Position numbers and translations under genes: made by a program. A DNA stretch of 64,000 nt from Macondimonas sp035325645 (GTDB lineage: Bacteria > Pseudomonadota > Gammaproteobacteria > UBA5335): contig DAOKZK010000009.1 in NCBI GenBank assembly GCA_035325645.1, positions 1 through 64,000 on the forward strand, given 5' to 3'. Positions 9,365 through 18,020 of this stretch are shown in pieces (within the stretch, counting starts at the first letter, position 1; each line of letters opens with the position of its first letter). Under the pieces are notes generated by a model. That model did not search any database and was not told where the DNA came from. It saw nothing but the letters and a program-made list of their open reading frames with translations.

Positions 9365-9972
9365 GGCGGGTCGATGGTCGTGCGGATGACCCCGATCACG
9401 ACACCCTCGATGACCAGTTCCTCGCGCGCGAGATCGACGATCAGCGTGGGGTAATCGGGATTGGCGGGTTCCAGATGAGCCGTGGTCTGATGCAAGCGCA
9501 GTCGCTTGACGGTGGCCTCGCCGTTCCATCGCGCCACGACGATGCGGCCATTCCAGGTCGCGGCGTGGCGCTGCACGGCCACCAGATCGCCATCCAGGAT
9601 CCCTGCATCGCGCATGCTCATGCCCTGCACGCGCAGCAGATAGTCGGCCTTGCCTTTGAACCAGGCCGGATCGATCGGCGCCTCTCCCTCGAGGTGTTCC
9701 TCCGCCAGGATGGGTTGGCCAGCCGCAACCCGACCCACGATCGGCAGCCCCGGCCGGTGCTGCGATTTCAGCCGGATCCCGCGCGCGGTGCGGGGAGTCA
9801 ACTCGATCTGTCCCTTGCGTTGCAGGGCCTGCAGTTGATCGCGAACCGCATTGACGGAAGCGAATCCGAGCGTGCGGGCGAGTTCGGACAGGGTCGGCGG
9901 CGCGCCATCCTGAGCGATGGCGTGGCGGATCAGGTCGAGGATCTGTTGCTGCCGGGGGGTGAGTGCGTCCAT
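9361..9972 (-). CDS. lexA: LexA SOS repressor
   Basis: A 203-residue LexA with an N-terminal winged helix (about 1-70) and a C-terminal S24 autoprotease domain. The cleavage site Ala84-Gly85 (VAAGQP), nucleophile Ser119 (GMSMRD) and Lys156 (VKRL) fall at exactly the numbers known from E. coli LexA. It should repress SOS genes until RecA filaments trigger self-cleavage. It heads the imuA-imuB-dnaE2 cassette, an arrangement known from Pseudomonas-type lexA2 loci. The start ATG 9972 lies one base after the LexA box, leaving no room for a Shine-Dalgarno sequence; the reading frame continues open to 10017 through the box. Whether the genome holds a second lexA is not visible here. Confidence 0.95.
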   Translation of the reverse strand: MDALTPRQQQILDLIRHAIAQDGAPPTLSELARTLGFASVNAVRDQLQALQRKGQIELTPRTARGIRLKSQHRPGLPIVGRVAAGQPILAEEHLEGEAPIDPAWFKGKADYLLRVQGMSMRDAGILDGDLVAVQRHAATWNGRIVVARWNGEATVKRLRLHQTTAHLEPANPDYPTLIVDLAREELVIEGVVIGVIRTTIDPP

Positions 9973-9973
9973 G

Positions 9974-9989
9974 CTGTAAAAATATACAG
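9974..9989 (-). promoter_or_regulatory. LexA (SOS) box overlapping the lexA promoter
   Basis: CTGTATATTTTTACAG on the minus strand is an E. coli-type SOS box (CTG-N10-CAG with the extended CTGT…ACAG ends). It sits immediately before the lexA start codon. A possible -10 hexamer, TATATT, lies inside the box with GTGTTG 17 bp upstream as a weak -35. LexA bound here would cover the promoter, giving autoregulation of the whole cassette. Confidence 0.88.
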
Positions 9990-10045
9990 TATTCGGGGCG
10001 ATCCAACACCTGAGCACCTTCCCGTCAGGCAGGACTGCAATGAAA

Positions 10046-10066
10046 AGGCCCCTTCAGGAGGGGCCT
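10046..10066 (-). terminator. Hairpin, probable second terminator
   Basis: An 8-bp perfect stem (AGGCCCCT / AGGGGCCT) with a 5-nt loop. Read on the minus strand it is followed by TTTT. It lies between the 3' end of the ABC1-kinase gene and lexA, 43 bp beyond a stronger hairpin, so it probably backs up termination of minus-strand transcription before the lexA promoter. Confidence 0.6.
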
Positions 10067-10107
10067 CTGGTAATGCAGGCATGTCCGAGACGAGCGGACG
10101 ATGAAGA

Positions 10108-10139
10108 TAAAAAAGCCGGCTGAGAAGCCGGCTTTTTTT
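10108..10139 (-). terminator. Rho-independent terminator after the ABC1-kinase gene
   Basis: The stem AGCCGGCT (10114-10121) pairs with AGCCGGCT (10126-10133) around a GAGA loop, flanked by an A run on the left and a T run on the right. Because both flanks are right, it can work in either direction. It lies about 20 bp after the stop of the minus-strand kinase gene. Confidence 0.85.
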
Positions 10140-10156
10140 GAGGTCCTGCGGTCAGG

Positions 10157-11530
10157 TCAGGATGCCTTGGACATCCCGGGCATCATGTTGAACGGCACAC
10201 GGTAGATCTGCATCAGACCGCCGATGGTCATCAGCACGCGGCTCATCCCCACGAAGGAATCGGGAACGATGATGCGGTGTTCCTGGAACACCTCCATCAG
10301 TTCTTCGATGACCTCGTCCACGCCCTTCTTTTTCATGTCGCGCATGATCTCGCCGGCGCGCGTCTTGGCTTCTGGCTTGCCGCGCTTGGTGCGAATGAAG
10401 TACTGCGACAAGTCCTCGACCGTCTCGGCGTCGATGCCGCCGAAACCGCATTCCAGCATGAGTTTGCCCAGGCTTTCCTGCGCCTGTGTCTCGTCCTGTC
10501 CCTTGCCCTGGTTGAGCATGTACAGCATGAGACGGGTGTAGTTCATGGTCTCTTTCGGCGTCAAGCGACCGATGACGCCGTAATCCAGGATCCAGACGTT
10601 CTTGTCCTTGTCCACCATGAAGTTGCCGGGATGGGGATCGGCCTGGAACACACCGAACTTGGTGATCTGCTGCATGTAGCTGTCCTGTACCACGGACAGC
10701 AGATCGCGCGCCTCTTCCTTGTTGTTGCGATCGAGGTGGCTCACCAGGCGGGTGCCTTCGATCCACTCGGTGACGATCACCTTCTCCTTGGACAGTTCTT
10801 CCACCAAGACGGGAATGCGGACGCGCGGATGGTGCTTTTGCTGCGAGAAGATGCGCATGTTCTCGGCCTCGATGCGGAAATCGAGTTCCTCGGCGGTCAT
10901 CTTCAGCAGCTGCTCGATCATCTGCTTGATGTCGATCTGCGGAACACGGTTCTTGAGCAGCTCGGCCATCATGCGAAACAGGCCGAAATCTTGGTAGAAC
11001 AGTTCCTTGACATTGGGCAACTGGACTTTGATGGCCACCAGTCGACCGTCTTTGAGCTTCGCCTTGTGCACCTGTCCGATGGAGGCGGTGGCTGTTGGAT
11101 TTTCCTCGACCCACTCGAAGTAACTGCGCCAGTTGGCGCCGAGCTGCTCTTCCATCACCGGGACGACATCGTGGAAAGGCACTGGCTTGGCGTCGTTCTG
11201 CAGCTTCTTCAGCGCGTCGATGTATTCGCGCGGCAGCATGTCGGGGCGTGCGCTCATGAATTGGGCCAGCTTGACCCAGGTTGCCCCGTTGTGTTTGCAG
11301 AGGTTGTACAGCAGTTCGGCATTCTGCGGATGAACCGCCTTGAAATAGGGCTTGCGCTCTTTCCAGTCGGACAGGTGCTTGGTGCGCGCCCGGACCTTGC
11401 GATAGGACCGGTCGATCTTGTAGACCGTGACGATCGCGTTCACATAGCGGCGACGCCCCCGCCAGATCTGGCCGAGGTTCCTGAAGCTGAGCCAGCTCCC
11501 ATCCGTGGAGGGTTCAGGTGTCCGTTGCAT
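10157..11530 (-). CDS. ABC1/UbiB-family (AarF) atypical kinase
   Basis: A 457-residue protein of the UbiB/ADCK family, atypical kinase-like ATPases involved in ubiquinone or membrane-lipid homeostasis. Motifs in order: an alanine-rich loop TATASIGQVHKA in place of the glycine loop, IKVQ with the ATP lysine, EELDFRIEAENM, the metal-binding DPHPGNF and LDYGVIG in the DFG position. The family KxGQ motif reads KLAQ here (GATWVKLAQFMSARPD), so its glycine is replaced by alanine. Unlike E. coli UbiB there is no obvious C-terminal pair of membrane helices, and no ubiE/ubiJ neighbours, so it may be a paralogue and not the ubiquinone factor. It is transcribed alone from a strong-looking promoter at 11626-11654. 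Confidence 0.85.
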   Translation of the reverse strand: MQRTPEPSTDGSWLSFRNLGQIWRGRRRYVNAIVTVYKIDRSYRKVRARTKHLSDWKERKPYFKAVHPQNAELLYNLCKHNGATWVKLAQFMSARPDMLPREYIDALKKLQNDAKPVPFHDVVPVMEEQLGANWRSYFEWVEENPTATASIGQVHKAKLKDGRLVAIKVQLPNVKELFYQDFGLFRMMAELLKNRVPQIDIKQMIEQLLKMTAEELDFRIEAENMRIFSQQKHHPRVRIPVLVEELSKEKVIVTEWIEGTRLVSHLDRNNKEEARDLLSVVQDSYMQQITKFGVFQADPHPGNFMVDKDKNVWILDYGVIGRLTPKETMNYTRLMLYMLNQGKGQDETQAQESLGKLMLECGFGGIDAETVEDLSQYFIRTKRGKPEAKTRAGEIMRDMKKKGVDEVIEELMEVFQEHRIIVPDSFVGMSRVLMTIGGLMQIYRVPFNMMPGMSKAS

Positions 11531-11801
11531 GGGGAGAAATCCTCGAGGAAAAACAGCCCGCGGTTCGAGCGCCCATCAGGCTGCAGAAGTCTTGATGAAA
11601 AATCCTGAATTCAGGCGGTTAGGCTATTATTGAGCTTTAATAAAAAGAGGTCAACCTATTAATCTTGCAAATTCTACAAAGCACGCCTGCCCCGATGTTC
11701 CATAAATCATTGAGCGCAATTGCGTTGTTCGTGGTATCGGTTCCGGCTTACAAAAAGATAGGCATTCGCCCCCCCAGGATGACAGGCTCTGGCGGAAGGA
11801 T
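11531..11801. other. AT-rich intergenic region
   Basis: 271 bp between the ABC1-kinase start and the TolC stop, much richer in A+T than its surroundings. Besides the sigma-70 promoter it contains two perfect palindromes, CCTGAATTCAGG at 11604-11615 and an CGCAATTGCG near 11715, which could be operators. No open reading frame with coding character was seen. Confidence 0.6.
11626..11654 (-). promoter_or_regulatory. Sigma-70 promoter of the ABC1-kinase gene
   Basis: On the minus strand, TTGACC (11654-11649) and AATAAT (11631-11626) are separated by exactly 17 bp. This matches 5 of 6 positions in each hexamer. The expected start of transcription is about 90 bp before the kinase start codon; the CCTGAATTCAGG palindrome at 11604-11615 lies just downstream of it. 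Confidence 0.7.
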
Positions 11802-13568
11802 TCATTCGACAGCGCCCGGAGCGGTGATCCCGCGATAAGTCAGGAGCGTCCCGTCCTGGCGATACAGATCGATCAAGGCTTTGCGCAGATTGACCACCGA
11901 ACGCACTTCTTCGATCTGCGCGGACACCAGATCGCGCTGAGCACGTGACAGCAGGGTCGCCGTGGATTTGCCGACCAGGAAGTTCTCCCGCTCGGCCACC
12001 TGCGCTGCTTCCTGCAGCAGGCGGGTGGCACGTGCTGCGCCGATCTGTTCCTCGGCGCGCTTGACTTCGGCAAAGGCGCTGCGCACGTCCAGTTCAGCCA
12101 GTTGCTCCAGATTCTGCAGCGCGAGCTCGCGCTGGTCCCGGGCGGTCGTCGATTGCAGATGGACGGCCCGGGCCTGACGGTTGCGAATCGGGAAGTCGAG
12201 CCGCAGACCGGCGCCAGCATCCCAGAATTCTTCATTGCCACCGTCGCGCAGATTGTCCACGCTGTCGCTGAAAGATTCCCCGTATCCGCTGCGCCCCAGC
12301 GTGATGAACAGATTGAGTGCGGGCAGCAGGCCGTTGCGCGTCTGAACCACCTGTAGCTCGCCGCTGCGCAATTGCATGCGCGCCTCGTTCAGGTCGGGCC
12401 GGTATCGCAATGCCAGTCGGACATGGTCATTGACGTCGCCCGTGAAGGGCGGCGGCAGCGTGGGGACATCGGCGATCTCGATGGTACGGTCCCAGCCATC
12501 GATGCTTTCCGGGTTGAGTTGCTGCAGAAAACGCAGCCGCACCTTCTCGAATGCGCTGCGTGCGTCGATCAGGGCCTGTCGGCGCAAGGCCAGTTCCGCG
12601 CGCGGCGCCGGCAGCTGCGTTTGGGCGATCTGGCCCACTTCGACCCGTTGCTCGATTTCGTTCAGCTGTTGCTCGGACAGCCGTACCGAATCTTCCAGGA
12701 TTTCGAGCTGTCGCTTGAGCAGGTAATAATCCCAGTACAGCGATTCGATCTGGCCTACGAGGGTCTGCGCGAATCCCCGCAGCTGATATTGCGTGGCCAG
12801 CGTTTCCGCTTCGGCCTGCCGGATCCGGGCGAGATTCGCCGACGGGCTGCCGCCCTTGAGCAGCGCCTGAGTCAGCGTCAGCCCGACCCGGGTCTGGTTC
12901 TGGGCGTCACGGGCGCTGCCTTGCAGGTCTTCCAGGATGAGCCGTTCGATGGTGTCGCTCTGGCTCTTGATGCGCTCGTTGGATACGGAGGCCTCGACCT
13001 GGGTGCCGGTGACGAAGCGTTTCGTCGCACCTACCTTGACTTCACTGCGCTCGCCGTCGATGACGCTGCCCTGGTCCGATTCGGTGACCTCCACGAGATT
13101 CTGGCCGCGGTTGCGCCGGAAAGGACTGGGCAGCGCCGCGCGCGGATTGATGTCGAGATTCTCCGGGATGGTGCCCACTCCGGGGAAGAAGAATTCCGAC
13201 TTTTCGCGGCCCAGCGAGCCTTGCGCAAACAGACTGGTGTCATAGCGGGCCCGCTCGATGTCCTCGAAGGCGCCGCGCAGCACGGGCGAAAGCATCTGAA
13301 CGTTGAGCAGCTTGTTGTTCTGGAGCGCCAGCAGGACTGCTTCCTCCCGCGTGATGCGCAGTGGACCAGCCGCTTTCGCGAGCGCCGGTTTCGCCCCTTG
13401 GATCTGGTTGACGCCCGCCTTCGCTCCTTTCACAACCTTCTCTTGCAGGGGCGTGGGTCCGGGTTGGGATTGCGGATCCGGCACCACGGGTTGGTTGGCC
13501 TGCGCAGGCGTGACAAGCGCCAGCAAGGCAGCACCAATCAAGCTCGGCGGAGACAAGCGTCGGTTCAT
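11802..13568 (-). CDS. TolC-family outer-membrane efflux protein
   Basis: A 588-residue outer-membrane factor, the exit duct of the efflux operon. It begins with a signal peptide (SLIGAALLALVTPAQA) and then a proline-rich linker. Two OEP-type repeats of long helices follow, rich in the pattern of Ala, Gln, Glu and Arg that forms the periplasmic coiled-coil barrel. At 588 residues it is longer than most TolC homologues, mainly from inserted beta/periplasmic loops near residues 110-220. ATG 13568 overlaps the stop of the RND gene (ATGA). No lipoprotein cysteine is visible after the signal peptide, so it is TolC-like and not OprM-like. Confidence 0.9.
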   Translation of the reverse strand: MNRRLSPPSLIGAALLALVTPAQANQPVVPDPQSQPGPTPLQEKVVKGAKAGVNQIQGAKPALAKAAGPLRITREEAVLLALQNNKLLNVQMLSPVLRGAFEDIERARYDTSLFAQGSLGREKSEFFFPGVGTIPENLDINPRAALPSPFRRNRGQNLVEVTESDQGSVIDGERSEVKVGATKRFVTGTQVEASVSNERIKSQSDTIERLILEDLQGSARDAQNQTRVGLTLTQALLKGGSPSANLARIRQAEAETLATQYQLRGFAQTLVGQIESLYWDYYLLKRQLEILEDSVRLSEQQLNEIEQRVEVGQIAQTQLPAPRAELALRRQALIDARSAFEKVRLRFLQQLNPESIDGWDRTIEIADVPTLPPPFTGDVNDHVRLALRYRPDLNEARMQLRSGELQVVQTRNGLLPALNLFITLGRSGYGESFSDSVDNLRDGGNEEFWDAGAGLRLDFPIRNRQARAVHLQSTTARDQRELALQNLEQLAELDVRSAFAEVKRAEEQIGAARATRLLQEAAQVAERENFLVGKSTATLLSRAQRDLVSAQIEEVRSVVNLRKALIDLYRQDGTLLTYRGITAPGAVE

Positions 13569-16500
13569 CGCGGGGCATCCTTGCGGTGGAACAGGGTATA
13601 GACGACGGGGACCACGAACAGGGTGATGAAGGTCGAGCTGATCAGGCCGCCGATCAGGGAGCGCGCCATGCTCTGCTGGATCTGTGCGCCTTCACCCTGT
13701 GCCACGGCGAGCGGAATGAGGCCCAGGATGGTCGTCAGGGCCGTCATCAGAATAGGACGCAGACGGGTGCGGCCGGCCTCGAGCAGCGCCTCCTGCAGCG
13801 CCAAGTGGCGTTCGTGACGCAGGTAGTTGGCTTGATCCACGAGCAGGATGGCGTTGTTCACGACCACCCCGATCAGGATGATGGCGCCGATCAGGGACAC
13901 GATGTTGTAGGTGGTTCCGGTGAGCAGCAGCATCAGGTTCACACCGATCAGCGCCAGCGGCACCGAAAACATGACGATGAGCGGATCCCGGAGGGACTCG
14001 TACAGCATGGCCATTATGATGTAGACCAAAATGATGGCCAGGATCATGACCGTCATGAGGTCCTGGAAGGCCGCCCTCAGTTCTTCGTACTCTCCCACGA
14101 AAAGCACCTGATAGCCGGCCGGTATGGGCACGCTGGCGATGGCCTTGCGCACGTTCGCGACGACCGAACCCAGGTCTGCCCCGAAGATGTTGGCGCCGAT
14201 CTGAACCGCACGCTGCTGGTCATTGCGCAGAATCCGCACCGGCCCCAGTTTTGCTTGCGTGTTGACCAGGTTGCGCAGGGTGATCTGCTGTCCAGCCGGG
14301 TTGATGACGTTCAGATCGAGGATTTCCTCCACCGACAGCGCTGTCGCATCCTTGAGTTTCACGACGATGTTGGATTCGTCGCCTCCCTCTGCATAACGAC
14401 TGGCGATCGTCCCGCCCAGGGCAATCTCGAGGGTGCGCGCAATCTGCGCCACGCTGACGCCCAGGTCGGCCGCCTTGGCCCGATCGACGAGCAACTCGAC
14501 CTGGGGAACCCCTTCCCGGTCGGCGCGCCGGACGTCCGTGACATTGGGCACCCGCTCGACGACATCGGCCAGATCATCGGCCAAGGCGCTCAGGGTATCG
14601 AGGTCGTAGCCGCGAACCTCGATCTGAAGTGATTCGCCACCGCCGATCATTTGCAGCATGACGTCCTGCGGAGCCCGCGAGCGCAGGATCCCGCCGGGGT
14701 AACCCGCCAGCGCCGTGCGCAGGTCGTCGGCAATCTGGTGGCTGGAGCGCTCCCGCTCCACGACCGGACGAAGCGCCACCGTCATTTCGGCGGTCGAGGT
14801 GGCTTCCGGTTTGAACAGGGTCGGTCCGACGGCCACGACCATATGCCGGAGCTCGGGTACATTGTCGCGGACGATTTGCGAGATCTCCTGGATCTTTTCT
14901 TCGACGACATCCAGCCGGGTCCCGGGGCGCATCTCGAATTCGACACGCACCTCGCTTTCGTCGGACGGCGGCATGAATTCCGTGCCGATGAGAGGGATCA
15001 AGCCGAAAGACAGCAGTACGAGCAGACCCGTGGCGGTCAGGGTTCGCCATGGGTGGCGTAGGCATGGATCGAGGGCACGTTGGTAACGCCGCTCTGCAGC
15101 GGCAATGAACGATCCAATTCGGTCGGCCAAGCCATGGACCTGGGTGCCCAGATTGATCTGGCGGTTGAGCAAGTGCGCCGCCAGCATGGGTGTGAAGGTC
15201 AAGGCAACCAGCAGCGAGGCGATGAGCGAGAAGCTCACGACCCAGCCCAACTGGCCGAACATTTCGCCGGCGATCCCCTGTGCGAAGATCAGCGGCAGGA
15301 ATACCACCATCGTGGTGAAGGTTCCGCCGGCGATCGCCAGTGCGATCTGGTGAGCCCCCTCGATGGCCGCGTTCTGCGCGTCGAGTCCTTCTTCTTCGCG
15401 TTTGCGCGCAATGTTTTCGAGCACCACGATGGCATTGTCGACCATCATGCCGACGCCCAGCGCGAGACCGCCGAGTGTCATCATGTTGATGGTGAAGCCC
15501 GAAAAATAGATGAGTACGAATGCCACCAGGACCGAAATCGGCATGGCGGTCGCGACGAGCAGCGCCGCGCGGGCGTTGCGCAGGAAAAAGAGCAGGATTG
15601 CAAAGGCCAGGAATGCGCCCCCGAACAGCGAGCTCGTCAAATTATCGATGGCGCGCTGGATGTACTGTCCGGTATTGACGACGGTCACGAATGAAAGCTG
15701 CGGAAAATCGCGGCGGATCTTCTCCATCTCCGCTTCGACTCGTTCGGTGACCTCGACCGTGTTGTATCCGGACTGCTTGCGCACCATGAGCTGGACGCCA
15801 GGAACGCCATTGACCAGCGCCTTGCGTTCGATCTTTGCGGTGGTGTCGACCACGTCGGCGATCTGGTGGAGGTAGATGGGACCGCCGCGGTTGGCGATCA
15901 GGGTGCTGCGGATCTCGTCGAGGTTTTCGAAACGGCCGGGCACGCGGATGCGGATGTTCGTATTGCCCTGATCGATGCTGCCGGCGGGAAGCGTCACGTT
16001 TGCCGTGCGCAATGCCTGCACCACCTCGTCCAGGCTGAGGCGCAAGGCGCGGATCTTGTCAGGATAGATCTGCACCTGGATTTCCCGCTCCAGCCCGCCC
16101 CAGATGTTGATGGCGGCGACGCCCTTGAGGCGTTCCAGACGGTATTTGATCTGTTCGTCGATCAGCTTGCGCAAGGTCAATGCATCGAGCTTGCTGCCCA
16201 CGCCCAGGATCATGACCGGAAAAGCATTGGTATCGAACTTGAGCATGATGGGTTCGTCGGCATCCGCCGGCATGAATTCGCGGATGCGACCGAAACCGTC
16301 CCGGATGTCGTTGGTCGCTCCATCGAGGTCGGTACCCCAGATGAAACTGACGCGAATGACGCTTTGTCCCTCCCGGGAAGTGGACGACAGTGCTTCCACG
16401 CCCGGAATGGAAGCCAGGATTTCCTCGATCGGTCGGGTGATCAGATCTTCGATTTCTTCAGGGCTGGCGTTCTCGTAGGTGGTGATGACGGTGAGCGTCG

Positions 16501-16627
16501 GCAGGCTCAATTCGGGCATCAGGTCGATGCTGGTGCGCATCAGGGTAAAACCGCCCAGGATCACCATGATCAGCATCATCATGCTGGTGAACACCGGATG
16601 CGTAACGGTAAAGCGGGGGATGTTCAT
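13565..16627 (-). CDS. RND efflux pump inner-membrane subunit (HAE1/AcrB type)
   Basis: A 1020-residue RND transporter that exports substrates with proton uptake through a MFP and TolC partner. The N-terminal helix, SxxPEEIEDLITRPIEE porter segment and two sets of membrane helices are all visible. Transmembrane helix 4 reads LALGVGMMVDNAIVVLENIARKREEE: one aspartate followed by Asn, as in many HAE pumps, not the Asp-Asp of AcrB. The protein lacks CzcA-type metal motifs, so organic substrates are more likely, but none can be named. It lies 54 bp after the adaptor gene with no clear ribosome site, and its stop overlaps the TolC start. Confidence 0.93.
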   Translation of the reverse strand: MNIPRFTVTHPVFTSMMMLIMVILGGFTLMRTSIDLMPELSLPTLTVITTYENASPEEIEDLITRPIEEILASIPGVEALSSTSREGQSVIRVSFIWGTDLDGATNDIRDGFGRIREFMPADADEPIMLKFDTNAFPVMILGVGSKLDALTLRKLIDEQIKYRLERLKGVAAINIWGGLEREIQVQIYPDKIRALRLSLDEVVQALRTANVTLPAGSIDQGNTNIRIRVPGRFENLDEIRSTLIANRGGPIYLHQIADVVDTTAKIERKALVNGVPGVQLMVRKQSGYNTVEVTERVEAEMEKIRRDFPQLSFVTVVNTGQYIQRAIDNLTSSLFGGAFLAFAILLFFLRNARAALLVATAMPISVLVAFVLIYFSGFTINMMTLGGLALGVGMMVDNAIVVLENIARKREEEGLDAQNAAIEGAHQIALAIAGGTFTTMVVFLPLIFAQGIAGEMFGQLGWVVSFSLIASLLVALTFTPMLAAHLLNRQINLGTQVHGLADRIGSFIAAAERRYQRALDPCLRHPWRTLTATGLLVLLSFGLIPLIGTEFMPPSDESEVRVEFEMRPGTRLDVVEEKIQEISQIVRDNVPELRHMVVAVGPTLFKPEATSTAEMTVALRPVVERERSSHQIADDLRTALAGYPGGILRSRAPQDVMLQMIGGGESLQIEVRGYDLDTLSALADDLADVVERVPNVTDVRRADREGVPQVELLVDRAKAADLGVSVAQIARTLEIALGGTIASRYAEGGDESNIVVKLKDATALSVEEILDLNVINPAGQQITLRNLVNTQAKLGPVRILRNDQQRAVQIGANIFGADLGSVVANVRKAIASVPIPAGYQVLFVGEYEELRAAFQDLMTVMILAIILVYIIMAMLYESLRDPLIVMFSVPLALIGVNLMLLLTGTTYNIVSLIGAIILIGVVVNNAILLVDQANYLRHERHLALQEALLEAGRTRLRPILMTALTTILGLIPLAVAQGEGAQIQQSMARSLIGGLISSTFITLFVVPVVYTLFHRKDAPR

Positions 16628-16681
16628 CGTGCGTGTATCCGGCCGTGCAGGCGTTTGCGATTGACGGGCGATCGGTGTCGA

Positions 16682-17848
16682 TCAGGAACTGCGGGACCGG
16701 GAGACCTGGATGGGTTTCCCGTCGTCGAGCAAGTGCAGGCCGAGCGTGACGACATCGCCCTTGAGGTCGGGCGATACGATCTGGGTCAGATTGTCCTGGA
16801 CCAGGCCGGTCTGCACGGGGACGAAGCGAGCCTTGACCTCGTCGCCGTCTCGAACGACGAGGAACACGCCTTTTTTCCCTTGCCGCTCGACGATGGCATC
16901 GTTGGGGACGGCTGTGGCCCCTTTTGCCTGATCGAAAAGGATACGCGCCCGTCCGAACATGCCGGGTTTCAGCTCGCCATCTTCATTGGGTATCGTGACT
17001 TCCACCAGCGCTTGCCTCGACAGTTCGTTGAACTGCGGCGATATGCGCGTGATCTGGCCGGGAAATTCCCGATCCGGGTGGGCGGCTGTGGTGAGGGTCA
17101 CCGGTTGATTGATCTCCAGGCGACTGTAATCACGCTCGGTCACGCTCATCTGAGCGATGATGGGCTGGAGCGCAAGCACCTGGACGATCGGTTCGCTGGG
17201 TCGCAGCAGGCTGCCTTCATCGACGAAGCGTTGACCGACGACCCGTCGGGTGTCGGCATCCGGCCAGTCGGCATGGATCTTGGTGTAGGAGAGCTTCAGT
17301 TCGGCGGCGTTGAGCCCCGCCCGGGCCTGTTCCAGTTGCGCTTTGGCGACGCTGAGGCGGGCACGGCTGGCCGTGACGCGTGTCAGTGCGGCGTCGTATT
17401 CCGCTTCCGAGGCGATTTTGCGTTCCAGCAGTTGCTGGCTGCGCTGGAAATCGCGCTCGGCGACCTGGGCCGACGCGGTGGCTTCGGCCAGCTGGGCCTG
17501 GGCCACACTCAACTGCGCCCGGATCCGGATCACTTCCTGGGCGATCTCGTCGTCCTCGATCTCGGCAATGAGCTGGCCCTTCTCGACCGTGTCGCCCGAG
17601 CCGACCGTGAGCTTGAGCAGCAGTCCGCCCACCTTGGGTGTGATCAGAAATTGGGCATTGGGGCGCAAGGTCCCGTTGAAATACCGGTAGTCGTTCACGT
17701 CGAGCACGCGTACGGGGGCCACTTCGACGGCAACCGCTTCGGAAGCCGAAGGGTTTTCGTCAGACGAGAAGAACAGGCGTTGCAGCACGACTGCGGTCAG
17801 CAGCAGGGCAAATCCGATCAAGAGGGCGCGCGGGAGGCCTTTCGGCAT
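16682..17848 (-). CDS. RND efflux periplasmic adaptor (HlyD/MFP family)
   Basis: A membrane-fusion protein of about 388 residues bridging pump and outer-membrane duct. It has an N-terminal membrane anchor (ALLIGFALLLTAVVLQRLFF) and a lipoyl-like half (VGSGDTVEKGQLIAEIED). A helical hairpin follows (about 100-190, Ala/Gln/Glu-rich), then a second lipoyl half and beta-barrel domains. It is the first gene of the minus-strand MFP-RND-TolC operon. Start: AAGGA lies 9 nt before ATG 17848; another in-frame ATG at 17854 is only 3 nt from it. A TATAGT element at about 17898 could be its -10, without a convincing -35. No regulator gene is adjacent. Confidence 0.9.
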   Translation of the reverse strand: MPKGLPRALLIGFALLLTAVVLQRLFFSSDENPSASEAVAVEVAPVRVLDVNDYRYFNGTLRPNAQFLITPKVGGLLLKLTVGSGDTVEKGQLIAEIEDDEIAQEVIRIRAQLSVAQAQLAEATASAQVAERDFQRSQQLLERKIASEAEYDAALTRVTASRARLSVAKAQLEQARAGLNAAELKLSYTKIHADWPDADTRRVVGQRFVDEGSLLRPSEPIVQVLALQPIIAQMSVTERDYSRLEINQPVTLTTAAHPDREFPGQITRISPQFNELSRQALVEVTIPNEDGELKPGMFGRARILFDQAKGATAVPNDAIVERQGKKGVFLVVRDGDEVKARFVPVQTGLVQDNLTQIVSPDLKGDVVTLGLHLLDDGKPIQVSRSRSS

Positions 17849-18020
17849 GATCATCCGTCCTTGGAATTCAGAGGCTTCAAGTGCCCTGAAACCTACTATA
17901 GTCCACGGCTCATGACAATCGCTGCGGAAGCACCCTTCTCGCCGAATCGAGGCGATGCCGGGCGCAGCGCGCCGAGAAGGGGTGTTGGCCAGGGTCGGCC
18001 TGACAGCCGCTCAGGCGGAA

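Noticed and set aside
17880..17935. Promoter for the efflux operon
   Set aside because: TATAGT is present, but no -35 at acceptable spacing.
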